Position numbers and translations under genes: made by a program. Shown here one piece after another: positions 1 through 9,489 of a stretch of 32,432 nucleotides of DNA. How positions within the stretch are numbered: position 1 is the first letter of the stretch; each line of letters begins with the position of its first letter. This stretch comes from Candidatus Thorarchaeota archaeon (GTDB lineage Archaea > Asgardarchaeota > Thorarchaeia > Thorarchaeales > Thorarchaeaceae). The notes below the pieces were generated by a model. The model was not told where the DNA came from. It saw only the letters and a program-made list of their open reading frames with translations, and made no database searches. Location: assembly GCA_004376265.1 (NCBI GenBank), contig SOKL01000334.1:1-32432 (forward strand). The letters run 5' to 3'.

Positions 1-2
1 CT

Positions 3-1253
3 ATGCGGGGTCTTCATAACGATTTCGAGCCGTATCGCCAAGTGGAAAGCCGCCTAACTCAATTGGAAACAATCGGGCACAGTATAAACAAAGTGGAACT
101 CATTGTGATGGGTGGTGATTGGTGCTCAAAACCGCACGAGTATCAAGAATTCTTCGTCAAAGGATGTCTTGATGCTATGAACAGATCAATCAGTGATACT
201 TTGGAAGGAGCGAAGAAGCTCAATGAATCAACCAGAATTCGTAATGTGGGACTAACATTTGAAACCCGTCCTGATTGGATTACTCAAGAGAACGTTGACA
301 ACATGCTTGATTTAGGTGCTACAAGGGTCGAGATAGGTGTTCAGACACTGTCTGACGAAGTCCTTGAGAAAGTCGAGAGAGGTCATGGTGTCACTGAAAC
401 TGCACAAGCATCAAAGATGCTACGCGATAGTGGTCTCAAGGTTTGTTATCATATCATGCCAGGTCTTCCTGGAACAACAGTTGAGAGTGATCTGGCGACC
501 TTCAACCTGTTATTCTCAGATGAACGATTTCATCCAGACATGCTGAAGATATATCCAACAATCGTAGTGAAAAACACGAAACTTTATGACTGGTGGGTAG
601 CAGGTGAATATAGTCCTTATACGACAGACCAAGTCGTATCACTAGTTTCTGAGGCAGTCAGCAGAATTCCCGAATATGTCAGAATTCAACGAATACAGAG
701 AGACATTCCCCTTCATCAGATCGAGGCTGGTCTCGATAAGGGTCATCTCCGAGAACTTGTTCACAAGAAAATGCTCACAGATGGTTTGAGAAATCCAACA
801 ATCAGATTCAGAGAGATTGGCCATTTTAATATGAGGTCTTCACAGAAAGTAGATTTCAGTGCAATCCAACCTGTCCGTCGAAACTACACAGCATCTGGCG
901 GAAAAGAGGTCTTCTTGTCTTTCGAGATACCTGATCTTGATGTCATTTTTGCATTCCTGCGTCTTAGACTGCCCAGTGGTGAGGCTCACAGAACAGAGAT
1001 ACACGAGAAACCATGTTCATTGATTCGAGAATTGAGAGTCTATGGTCCTGTTGTTGAAATCGGTGACAGAAACCCTCAAGCGTGGCAACATCTCGGTCTC
1101 GGAGAAAAATTACTAGTAACTGCTGAACAGATCAGTCAAGATGAGTTTGGTGTAGACCGCATACTGGTCAACAGTGGAATTGGTGTGAAAGAGTACTACC
1201 GAAATCTTGGATTCAGTGACCTTGGTCCTTTCCTCTCAAAGAACCTAAGATAA
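3..1253 (+). CDS. elp3: Elongator-type tRNA acetyltransferase/radical SAM Elp3, C-terminal part (5' end lies outside the window)
   Basis: NDFEPYRQVESRLTQLETIGHSINKVELIVMGG and C-terminal GNAT segment LRVYGPVVEIGDRNPQAWQHLGLGEKLL..GVKEYYRNLGF match the Elp3 layout; the N-terminal radical-SAM cysteines are missing, so it is truncated by the window edge. Confidence 0.9.
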   Translation: MRGLHNDFEPYRQVESRLTQLETIGHSINKVELIVMGGDWCSKPHEYQEFFVKGCLDAMNRSISDTLEGAKKLNESTRIRNVGLTFETRPDWITQENVDNMLDLGATRVEIGVQTLSDEVLEKVERGHGVTETAQASKMLRDSGLKVCYHIMPGLPGTTVESDLATFNLLFSDERFHPDMLKIYPTIVVKNTKLYDWWVAGEYSPYTTDQVVSLVSEAVSRIPEYVRIQRIQRDIPLHQIEAGLDKGHLRELVHKKMLTDGLRNPTIRFREIGHFNMRSSQKVDFSAIQPVRRNYTASGGKEVFLSFEIPDLDVIFAFLRLRLPSGEAHRTEIHEKPCSLIRELRVYGPVVEIGDRNPQAWQHLGLGEKLLVTAEQISQDEFGVDRILVNSGIGVKEYYRNLGFSDLGPFLSKNLR

Positions 1254-1351
1254 CATACTAAGAACTTTCTAGATTCTGGGAAAAACGGAACTATACTCAA
1301 CATCTTGGGTTTAGGTAAGAATTAATATTGTGGAATCTCACAAAACTGAGT

Positions 1352-2623
1352 ATGAATGAAGTGTGGTTGGTTGATTACGCGCGTACCCCATTCTCACGAT
1401 CCCGTCCTCAAAAACCTGAAACCGATGTGTTCGGTGAGATTAGGGGAGATGAACTCCTATCCCGTCTACTCCTGAAATTTTTCGATGGGTCACTTTCAGA
1501 CAAAGGAATCGAGAAAAAGGACATCGATGAACTCACTGTCGGTGTGGCCTCAGGTGTCCTTGAGAACTGGACCTATGGAGGAAAAATACCCGCATTCCTA
1601 TCTGGATTTCCGCATCATGTACCTTCTGTCTTCATCGACCGTCAATGTGGATCTGCAGGTTCAGGCATGCATATTGGTATCATGGAGATCATGACGGGGT
1701 TCAGTACAACCGTTCTGTCAACAGGTTTTGAGCATATGACTCGAGTGAGGGGACAAGGTGTCGAACCAAACCTATCCATGGCTGACGAAGCTTCGGAGTT
1801 TTACAGACCTGACATGGATGTCGCTACGGTACTCAACATGTTGCAGACTGCTCAGAAATTATACGAGGAGGAGGTTCCCACCTTTACCAAGGAGGATATG
1901 GACAAATTTGGTGTGAGGAGTCATAATTTGACCATAAAAAATCAGGAGAGTGGATGGTTCAAAGGTGAAATCATACCAATACAGGGACATACACCAGGTA
2001 ATATTGATGAACCCATGATGGTGGACAATGATATGAGTGCCCGACCTTCAACACTTGAGAAAGTTTCAACTCTGCCAAGAGTATCAACACCATTCTATCT
2101 TGAGAAAAATGGGGGGAAAGAGGGGTATATCAAACGAGAGGGGACAGATGAGGGAGTGATTACACCGGGTAATGCATCACCTCTAAATGCAGGTGCCACT
2201 GCTGCTGTTTTAATGGAGGCAAAGGAAGCAGAAAAAAGAGGTGTGGAACCCATGGCACGAATTGTTTCCATGGGGTGGGCTGGAGTTGATCCTACTGTCA
2301 TGGGTCGAGGTCCTGTACCTGCTACAGTCAAGGCTCTCAAGCATTCAGGATTAAGCGCTGAGGATATTGACTTCTGGGAGATAAATGAGGCTTTCAGTAT
2401 TGTCCCCCTCAACTGTATGGATAAACTGAATATCCCCGAGGAGAAGGTGAATGTCATGGGGGGATCGATTGCCATCGGACATCCTCTGGGTTCAACCATG
2501 GTTAGGTTAACCGGGACGCTGGCAAGAATTCTCAAAGACAAAAAGGCAAAATATGGCGTCGCTAATGCCTGCATTGGTGGTGGACAGGGAGTTGCGACCA
2601 TTATTGAGAACTTAGACGCATAG
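1352..2623 (+). CDS. Thiolase / acetyl-CoA acetyltransferase family protein
   Basis: Starts MNEVWLVDYARTPF; active-site region RQCGSAGSGMHIG; C-terminal INEAFSIVPL, GGSIAIGHPLGSTMVRLTGTLARIL, NACIGGGQG. The ORF track begins earlier at a TTG (1328), but ATG 1352 is more plausible. Confidence 0.93.
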   Translation: MNEVWLVDYARTPFSRSRPQKPETDVFGEIRGDELLSRLLLKFFDGSLSDKGIEKKDIDELTVGVASGVLENWTYGGKIPAFLSGFPHHVPSVFIDRQCGSAGSGMHIGIMEIMTGFSTTVLSTGFEHMTRVRGQGVEPNLSMADEASEFYRPDMDVATVLNMLQTAQKLYEEEVPTFTKEDMDKFGVRSHNLTIKNQESGWFKGEIIPIQGHTPGNIDEPMMVDNDMSARPSTLEKVSTLPRVSTPFYLEKNGGKEGYIKREGTDEGVITPGNASPLNAGATAAVLMEAKEAEKRGVEPMARIVSMGWAGVDPTVMGRGPVPATVKALKHSGLSAEDIDFWEINEAFSIVPLNCMDKLNIPEEKVNVMGGSIAIGHPLGSTMVRLTGTLARILKDKKAKYGVANACIGGGQGVATIIENLDA

Positions 2624-2624
2624 G

Positions 2625-3242
2625 GTGGTTTTCATAAATCTATTCCATCTTCTAGCTATCTGTGGAATGCTCAGTCCAATCATTTACACAGTGATGTGGA
2701 TTCTAGGAGGGATCTTGGACTCAGATTATAGTCACATTCGTGATGACGTTAGTACCCTTATTGCAGTTGATGCTCCAAGCAAGAAACTCCTTGACAAGTT
2801 TATCATAACATCAAGTACTCTACTGTTGCTTTTCTATGTTGGACTACATTGGGGAATAAACAATGGAATAGGGTCAATCATTGGCCCCATCTTGTTCGTG
2901 ATCAGTGGACTCCTAGGAGTACTTGTCGCCATCTTCTTTCCGCTTGATGCGGGAGGTGAACTTGTGACCACAAGTGGGAAAATGCATCTCGTTCTGATTG
3001 CAATATCAGGGATATTGGCTACTGCAGGGATGGTTGTACTTTGGTTTAGTTTGGTATCAGATACAGTCTGGGGTGCATTCGCTACATTCTCACTGATTAC
3101 AGCAATTGTGTCTCTAGTTCTCGTAATTGCTACCTCTATAGCTGCTACGAGTAATCACCTAGGATTAGTCGAACGATTTATGGTCAGCACCTACCAAGTC
3201 TACTACTTTGTTCTAGCATTGATGGTGTTTCTGACAAATTAG
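2625..3242 (+). CDS. DUF998-like multi-pass membrane protein
   Basis: About six hydrophobic segments; FPLDAGGE and KMHLVLIAISG resemble DUF998 proteins. Confidence 0.65.
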   Translation: MVFINLFHLLAICGMLSPIIYTVMWILGGILDSDYSHIRDDVSTLIAVDAPSKKLLDKFIITSSTLLLLFYVGLHWGINNGIGSIIGPILFVISGLLGVLVAIFFPLDAGGELVTTSGKMHLVLIAISGILATAGMVVLWFSLVSDTVWGAFATFSLITAIVSLVLVIATSIAATSNHLGLVERFMVSTYQVYYFVLALMVFLTN

Positions 3243-3251
3243 AGGCAGAAA

Positions 3252-4535
3252 TTATAATTCAGGAACGCCCTCTCCTGAATAATCAAGCCATTTCTCCATC
3301 CTTGATCGAGATTCCTTTCCAAGCTTTTTCTGTATCAAGTCGAGAAATGATTCTGATGTTATCGACTCGTTCTGGGTGCAAATCCTAGCAAATTCCCCGA
3401 TAGTTTTCCTGAACTTTGTAATTCCAACAGATTCTGCAACGTCATTAAGTAGCAAAAATCCACGAAAATAGAAAGCCGCATAGGATTCATCTTGTTCACG
3501 AACAAGGTTTCTGATTGCTGGCAAATCCCCTGCTTTCTCAAGACGTTCATTGGTTTTTGTTATCCGTGATGATAGAAAGTCATCGTTGACATAATCATCG
3601 ATAATGTATATTGAACAGAATTCAGCTAATGCCTCGTCGACCCAATTATCATAAGTCAGGGGGGATGCTTTACAAAACCAGTCATGACATATCTCATGAC
3701 TCATCGCTTGAAGAACTGCATTATGTAGATTCGATTCAGTTGGATAGCCCCCACCCACAACCACCATCCCTGCTCGGTTGTAAGCACCTCCCAGTTGTCG
3801 AGGTGTTATCACGAACCTAAGAGGTGCCTCTGTACCTCGGGGACCAAGCCAGTTCTCTAGCATACCCCTGATTTTGTGAATATGCTTGTCAAACATCTTC
3901 TGAGAGGAAACCATTCTCTTGGTCCCCCAGAAAAAGCTCTCTGGGTCAATATGAGCATCCCTGAGCGGCATCCCTATCAAGGTGATATCATTCACTTGTC
4001 GTTCTTGATTCCAAGTCCATACAGATGTCTTATCAAATACCTCCGAACTTGAATTCTCTCCATTTGCTTCCCAAGTCCAATTAGGTGGACCTTCCAAAGT
4101 GATATGAAATTTCATGTATGCTGTCATAGTGAGAGGCACAGGATACCAAGCACTATAGCAAGCGAGCTCTACAAAATCACTCTTGATGTACCCCATGGTT
4201 GGTTTCTTTGAACCCTTTTTGGGAGGATGTATCTGCCCACCGTATTCGAAATCAATAACGATCGGTTCCTGTTTGATTCCATCTTTTTCTACAGTCGCTT
4301 CCAATCCCCATAATTCACCATTGTAGAATCCTGGTACTTTTCTCTCATCAGTTCTTTGCAAGTTCACAGGAAGAATCTCGTCTGCAATTCGTTGTGAAAC
4401 ATTCTTCCATTTCAATCCTCGATTCAGCACGAATAAAAACTTCGTTTCTGGTACTGAAATGATGGCTGTTCCTCTAACTCTAAGCCTTCCTTCTTGTGGA
4501 ATAATCTTACAGCTGAGGTCGTACTGAACTGACAT
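3252..4535 (-). CDS. M1-like (gluzincin) metallopeptidase family protein
   Basis: MSHEICHDWFCKASPLTYDNWVDEALAEF resembles the M1 HExxH...NEGxA motif; N-terminal beta-rich domain. Confidence 0.7.
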   Translation of the reverse strand: MSVQYDLSCKIIPQEGRLRVRGTAIISVPETKFLFVLNRGLKWKNVSQRIADEILPVNLQRTDERKVPGFYNGELWGLEATVEKDGIKQEPIVIDFEYGGQIHPPKKGSKKPTMGYIKSDFVELACYSAWYPVPLTMTAYMKFHITLEGPPNWTWEANGENSSSEVFDKTSVWTWNQERQVNDITLIGMPLRDAHIDPESFFWGTKRMVSSQKMFDKHIHKIRGMLENWLGPRGTEAPLRFVITPRQLGGAYNRAGMVVVGGGYPTESNLHNAVLQAMSHEICHDWFCKASPLTYDNWVDEALAEFCSIYIIDDYVNDDFLSSRITKTNERLEKAGDLPAIRNLVREQDESYAAFYFRGFLLLNDVAESVGITKFRKTIGEFARICTQNESITSESFLDLIQKKLGKESRSRMEKWLDYSGEGVPEL

Positions 4536-4601
4536 TCTAAATCACCTGTTTTCGAAATCGTGTCAACCTTTTGAATAGATTGAATACTTCAAGATGGAGC
4601 T

Positions 4602-5381
4602 CTATTTTATTTTGTGAATTGCTACATCAGGGTAAACAAGAAATTTCCAATCACCACTCATACCCTCTACGCGCGCACCTAGTTCCAGGTGCAACATAGC
4701 AATTCCACAATCAAGTTTTCTTGAAACATTGAATCCCTCTCTTTTACTATTTGCAGAAACAGTAATCGCGTCACGGTCAATCTTGAATCTCCATGGTTGT
4801 CTGTTTGCAGCTGATGGAGCTATTCTCACTGCTTCTAGTGCAGTTCTGACCCACTTCTTATCATCCACATCTCCACTCAAAACGAGCTTATCGAGATTCT
4901 TACGTCTATACTGTTTCGAAGAAACGCCCACTCTGTCAGTTTCTTTCTTTGAATACCCAATGGGCGTAATTCCCAAAACGCGTTCACCATCTTTGAGACT
5001 GACCTGTTCCATGACAGGCTCACGACGATAAAATCCTCCCACCCAGCACGTATTCAGGCCAAGAGCAGTAGCTTCGAGAATGACCCCCTCGCCTAGATAT
5101 CCAGTGATAGTTTGAACATTTGGTGCGTCCATGTCACCAATGAATGCAATATAGTATGGTGTTTCTTTGACCTTATAGAATAACTCACCTACAGCACCTT
5201 TGAAAACGTCTTTTGAAGGATTCCTCACAAGGACAGCTCTTGCTCCTGAAAACGGTCTGAAATCGTTGCAGACTTTTTCAATTCTCGCAGTCACCTCATC
5301 ATCTGGAACTTCACCAGAATATCGTCTCTGTGAATGTCGAAGGAAAATGGCATCGTACCAAGATTTTACAGGAATTTCCAT
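4602..5381 (-). CDS. Nitroreductase-family protein
   Basis: MEIPVKSWYDAIFLRHSQRRYSGEVPDDEV (R-S-x-R motif), GLNTCWVGGFYRREPV, IAPSAANRQPWRFKI. The ORF track start at 5402 is upstream of a better ATG. Confidence 0.85.
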   Translation of the reverse strand: MEIPVKSWYDAIFLRHSQRRYSGEVPDDEVTARIEKVCNDFRPFSGARAVLVRNPSKDVFKGAVGELFYKVKETPYYIAFIGDMDAPNVQTITGYLGEGVILEATALGLNTCWVGGFYRREPVMEQVSLKDGERVLGITPIGYSKKETDRVGVSSKQYRRKNLDKLVLSGDVDDKKWVRTALEAVRIAPSAANRQPWRFKIDRDAITVSANSKREGFNVSRKLDCGIAMLHLELGARVEGMSGDWKFLVYPDVAIHKIK

Positions 5382-5443
5382 TGTAACCAAATAGATGTTC
5401 ACATCGATGACACATTAGTACATTCCGTAGCGGCAAAATGAAA

Positions 5444-5531
5444 TGGCGCCGAGGACGAGATTTGAACTCGCGCTTCACGAAGAAACTGGTTTTCAAGACC
5501 AGCGCCGTAATCCGGGCTTGGCTACCTCGGC
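5444..5531 (-). tRNA. tRNA-Ser (anticodon UGA), with CCA encoded
   Basis: Minus strand reads GCCGAGG TAGCCAAGCCCGGATTACGGC GCTGG TCTTGAAA ACCAG ...long variable arm... GAGTTCAAATCTC GT CCTCGGC G CCA; acceptor stem pairs perfectly, anticodon TGA, discriminator G, extended variable arm. Confidence 0.95.
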
Positions 5532-5601
5532 TCAGCATGCCTCCGTTGGAAATGCCTTTTAAGCTTCTTGTCGTGGTTGGTTGAGAAGGTGAACTAAATC
5601 C

Positions 5602-6033
5602 TTGGATCGCGGTTTCACATTTCACGACCATCCGGCAGATATCACGATTGAATGCTGGGCACCAAGTCTGATTAAGGCATTCGCAGAGGCTGCAAAAGCA
5701 ACATTTGAAGTGATTCTTGATACATCCTCAGTAAAACCACAAGAATAGCTAGAAGTTACTGGCAAGGTTACTGATCTTGAAGAGCTCCTAGTGGAATGGA
5801 TTGGTGAACTGATAGCGCTAATCGACATAAAAGACCAATTCTACTCAAAATTCGAAGTAGAAACTATTGAAAAGACAACAGACGGTTATTTACTCAAGGC
5901 AATTGTCTGGGGTGAAACCATAAATCATGAACAACATGACACCAGAACTGAAGTCAAGGCCATGACATATGCTGATATGAAAATAGACCAGAAACCAGAT
6001 AGAACCACATTATGGTTCACTGTAGATCTCTAG
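5602..6033 (+). pseudogene. Archease (tRNA ligase cofactor family) with an in-frame TAG codon at 5746-5748
   Basis: Continuous frame RGFTFHDHPADITIECWAPSLIKAFAEAAKATFEVILDTSSVKPQE*LEVTGKVTDLEELLVEWIGELIALIDIKDQFYSKF...TLWFTVDL; archease-like N-terminus FxDHxADI and core DLEELLVEWIGEL on either side of one TAG. Either a pseudogene, a recoded gene or a sequencing error. Confidence 0.8.
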
Positions 6034-6044
6034 GAGGACATGAG

Positions 6045-6902
6045 GTGACTCTGAAGGTTGCAATTCCTGACACTGCATTGACTGATTGTTCGGATTTACG
6101 TCAAAAAACTGTGAAAGCTGGGTCTATAGCCCGAGCGCTTGCAGTGTTTCGTGTTGATACTGTGTATATCTATTACACTGGGACATTAGCTGCAAGTAAG
6201 AAAAGAGATGCAGACTTACTGACAAAGCTGCTTAGGTTCATGGATACACCACAGTATCTTCGAAAGAGAATCTTCCCCAAATCTCCATCTCTCAAGTATG
6301 CAGGTATTCTTCCTCCACTGAGGACTAGGAGCCACCCCTTAGAGAGCACTAAATCGAAGTTACAAGAGGGAGTTGTGAGATGGGGTGTGCAAATTCGGTC
6401 TGGCAAGGTTGACCTAGGTCTTGACAGACCCATTAATTATTCCAAGACCATCAGTGAACGTGACCCAACGTTATTCCGGGTAAAGAAGATTTTACCCCAA
6501 ATCGCCCTTGAGATTATCGATCGAGAGGACGTAGAAGAGTACTGGGGATTTGCGGTCGAACGAGTACGAGAACTCAGTAGTCTGCTTGAGGAGGCAGAGG
6601 ACGACACTAGAATCGGTTTCTCAAGGAAAGCACCCCCGTTCCACAGACTTGAAGCTGACCTGAAATCAACTGTTGCAGCAACACAGTCAGTACTAGCAAT
6701 TTTCGGTGGTCCAGGTCATGGTATCCTCGATGTTTTCCAAGAAGAGAGAGAAACCGTCAAGTCAAACATTGATTTCTGGGTGAATACAATTTCCGACCAA
6801 GGTACCGAAACCGTACGTCTTGATGAGGCACTGTTAGTAAGCCTTGGCGTGCTGAATGTTTCACTTGGTCCTATGGTCGCTAAACCTGGTTTTCATGAAT
6901 GA
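6045..6902 (+). CDS. SPOUT-type RNA methyltransferase (COG2106-like), upstream neighbour of uL3
   Basis: KVAIPDTALTDCSDLRQKTVKAGSIARALAVFRVDTVYIY, YLRKRIFPKSPSLKYAGILPPLRTRSHPL; conserved position upstream of uL3 in archaea; GTG start 8 nt after TAGGAGG. Confidence 0.85.
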   Translation: MTLKVAIPDTALTDCSDLRQKTVKAGSIARALAVFRVDTVYIYYTGTLAASKKRDADLLTKLLRFMDTPQYLRKRIFPKSPSLKYAGILPPLRTRSHPLESTKSKLQEGVVRWGVQIRSGKVDLGLDRPINYSKTISERDPTLFRVKKILPQIALEIIDREDVEEYWGFAVERVRELSSLLEEAEDDTRIGFSRKAPPFHRLEADLKSTVAATQSVLAIFGGPGHGILDVFQEERETVKSNIDFWVNTISDQGTETVRLDEALLVSLGVLNVSLGPMVAKPGFHE

Positions 6903-7229
6903 ATCTAACGAATACACGCATACATGACCATTATAGATGAAACCGTTTAGACGAACTAGAATATTCAGCGAGGTCATCTAGATGCAGTCCGAAAGGGTCA
7001 TGCGATTGCGCAAACAGAGCGACGGAGTATCTGAATCCCATTAGATAAACGAATTCAGTGACATCATGGACTGTCAATTTGTCTTTAAGGTTACAAACTT
7101 GGTCACTGGGCAAATCTTAAAAACATACTACGACTCGGCTCGCGATGTAGAAAGAATAGCCATGCGGCGACTATTCGATTGAAGATGATTTTGATGCCGC
7201 ATGGGCTGCAAAACTACAAGGTGACAATA

Positions 7230-8237
7230 ATGGCACATAGGAAGAAACATGCTCCCAGAAGAGGTAGTCTTGCCTACCTACCTCGAGGAAGAGCATCTAA
7301 ATTCGTACCTAGAATCAAGAATTGGCCTTCTTATGACGGTAGTTCCCCCAAGATACTTGGTTTCATCGGCTATAAAGCCGGTATGACACATGCGGTGGTG
7401 ACCGTCGACAATCCCGATAGCCCTTACCAGGGTCAGGAGACTGTGGTTCCAGTTACAATTATTGATACCCCACCAATTAGACCATTCTCAATTCGTGGTT
7501 ATAATGCCACACACTATGGTCTCAAACTAGTCACCGAGGTTCTTGCCGAAACACTCGCAGAGGACCTCCGGAAAGCAATACCTTTTCCCAAAGAATATGA
7601 CCATGAAGCCAAGATGAAAGAGTTCGAGGAAACACTCGACTCACTTGCCGAGATCCGGATGTTAATCCACACTCAGCCTAGACTTGCCGGAGTACCAAAG
7701 AAGAAACCTGACATAACAGAGTACAAAGTAGGCGCGCCTAGTGTCAAAGAAGCCTTTGAATACGCTCAAAGCATTCTTGGAACAGATATTCGTGTTGCAG
7801 ATATCCTCAATGAAGGAATTCTAATTGACAGCATTGCAGTGACCAAGGGTCATGGTTTTCAGGGCCCGGTGCGCAGGTGGGGAATACGAATTCTTCAGCA
7901 CAAGTCACGGAAGACAAAACGCGGTGTGGGATGTATAGGTCCATGGACCCCTTCCAACATCAGATATTCCGTTCCTAGAGCAGGACAAACGGGATTTCAT
8001 ACTCGAACCAGCTTCAATAACAAAGTCATGAAGATGGGCGAGCGTGGTGAGGAAATTACACCTTCCGGAGGGTTCGTGAACTACGGCGTGATTCGTGGCG
8101 ACTACATAATGCTTCATGGATCTATCCCTGGTACAGTAAAGAGACCAGTGCGATTCAGATTCGCCATTCGTCCTAAGAAGGGACACGTGGATACACCGAC
8201 CCCGGTGAGCTACATCAGCACATCCTCGAAGCAGTAA
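7230..8237 (+). CDS. rpl3: 50S ribosomal protein L3 (uL3)
   Basis: MAHRKKHAPRRGSLAYLPRGRAS...LGFIGYKAGMTH...VTKGHGFQGPVRRWGI...PRAGQTGFHTRTSFN. Start moved to ATG 7230 from the ORF track 7179. Confidence 0.98.
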   Translation: MAHRKKHAPRRGSLAYLPRGRASKFVPRIKNWPSYDGSSPKILGFIGYKAGMTHAVVTVDNPDSPYQGQETVVPVTIIDTPPIRPFSIRGYNATHYGLKLVTEVLAETLAEDLRKAIPFPKEYDHEAKMKEFEETLDSLAEIRMLIHTQPRLAGVPKKKPDITEYKVGAPSVKEAFEYAQSILGTDIRVADILNEGILIDSIAVTKGHGFQGPVRRWGIRILQHKSRKTKRGVGCIGPWTPSNIRYSVPRAGQTGFHTRTSFNNKVMKMGERGEEITPSGGFVNYGVIRGDYIMLHGSIPGTVKRPVRFRFAIRPKKGHVDTPTPVSYISTSSKQ

Positions 8238-8253
8238 TTGGAGATGATTATCT

Positions 8254-9045
8254 ATGGCAACTGTGAAAGCATTTACATTGAAAGGAAAGGTCATCAAAGA
8301 AAGGGTTACACTACCCGCTCATTTTGATACACCATATCGTCCAGACGTAATCAGGAGAGCAGTTCTAGCAGTGCAGTCACGAAGACATCAACCCCACGGC
8401 GTTGACGAGTTGGCTGGGAAACGCAACACTGCTCAGAGCTGGCAGACTGGACATGGCAGGTCAAGGATGCCCCGTGTGAAAGGAAGTGGTACTGGAGCAG
8501 CAAACAAGGCTGCATTCGCTCCAGGTACTGTCGGAGGTCGTGTAGCACATCCTCCAGAAGCACGAAAAGTAATCGTTGAGCGTATCAACATAAAGGAGAA
8601 CCGATTGGCTATTCGTTCAGCCATCGCAGCTTCTGCCAACCCTGAGTTCGTTAGGGCTCGAGGTCACAAGATAGATAATGTTCCCCAGATTCCAATGGTT
8701 GTGAGTGACAAGTTAGAATCAGTTACCACAACGGCAAAAGCCTTTGAATCGTTAATCTTCCTCGGCTTGGGGGATGATCTTGATAGAGCTAGTAATGGTC
8801 GTAGCATCAGAGCTGGCAAAGGAAAGATGCGAGGTAGAAAGATGAAGACACCCAAGTCACTACTCATTGTAGTAGGTACAGACTCAGGAATCGTTAAAGC
8901 TGCTCGTAATCTTCCTGGAGTGGATATTGCAGAAGTTCACGGTCTAAATGCTGATCTTCTGGCTCCTGGAACACATCCCGGTCGCCTAGTAGTCTGGACA
9001 AGATCCGCCATTGACAGGCTTGAAAAGGAGAATCTGTTCATCTGA
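8254..9045 (+). CDS. rpl4: 50S ribosomal protein L4 (uL4)
   Basis: QPHGVDELAGKRNTAQSWQTGHGRSRMPRVKGSGTGAANKAAFAPGTVGGRVAHPP, characteristic of archaeal uL4. Confidence 0.98.
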   Translation: MATVKAFTLKGKVIKERVTLPAHFDTPYRPDVIRRAVLAVQSRRHQPHGVDELAGKRNTAQSWQTGHGRSRMPRVKGSGTGAANKAAFAPGTVGGRVAHPPEARKVIVERINIKENRLAIRSAIAASANPEFVRARGHKIDNVPQIPMVVSDKLESVTTTAKAFESLIFLGLGDDLDRASNGRSIRAGKGKMRGRKMKTPKSLLIVVGTDSGIVKAARNLPGVDIAEVHGLNADLLAPGTHPGRLVVWTRSAIDRLEKENLFI

Positions 9046-9054
9046 GGTGATCTA

Positions 9055-9318
9055 ATGAGAGACCCAAATGAAATCATTATCCGCCCTGTCGTGACAGAGG
9101 CAAGTCTTGAGGCAGTGGACGACGAGAACAAGCTGATTTTCTACGTGGTTCGTACAGCGAACAAGAACACAATCAAGTGGGCAGTCGAGTCCCTTTACGA
9201 AGTTGTAGTTGAGAAGGTCAACACTCTGATAATGCCAAACGGAAAGAAAAAGGCATTCGTCAGATTAGCGCCTGAATACAGTGCCGCTGAGGTTGCAACA
9301 AACCTCGGGATATTCTAA
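9055..9318 (+). CDS. rpl23: 50S ribosomal protein L23 (uL23)
   Basis: MRDPNEIIIRPVVTEASLEAVDDENKLIFYVVRTANKNTIKWAVESLYEVVVEKVNTLIMPNGKKKAFVRL. Confidence 0.97.
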   Translation: MRDPNEIIIRPVVTEASLEAVDDENKLIFYVVRTANKNTIKWAVESLYEVVVEKVNTLIMPNGKKKAFVRLAPEYSAAEVATNLGIF

Positions 9319-9489
9319 GGAGGCTTATGAATGGGTAGAAGCTCCTCTTATCTTGACTTACTTACGAATATGAATAATCGTTTCCCGACCACTGATATCT
9401 ACGAACACCAACTTCTCCCTATTTTCGGACCTTGACCTTCAGAATGATCACTACAGCTCCAAGAAGGATGATGATGAATATTGCAAATC

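Noticed and set aside
2095-2601. 168-aa minus-strand ORF antisense to the thiolase
   Set aside because: Lies wholly within a confidently identified gene; composition is antisense shadow.
6903-7229. Possible C/D box sRNA between the methyltransferase and uL3
   Set aside because: Isolated ATGA and CTGA strings do not form a properly spaced C-D'-C'-D set.
7905-8867. Several minus-strand ORFs (130, 70, 68, 67 aa) opposite uL3/uL4
   Set aside because: Antisense to ribosomal protein genes, no recognisable domains.
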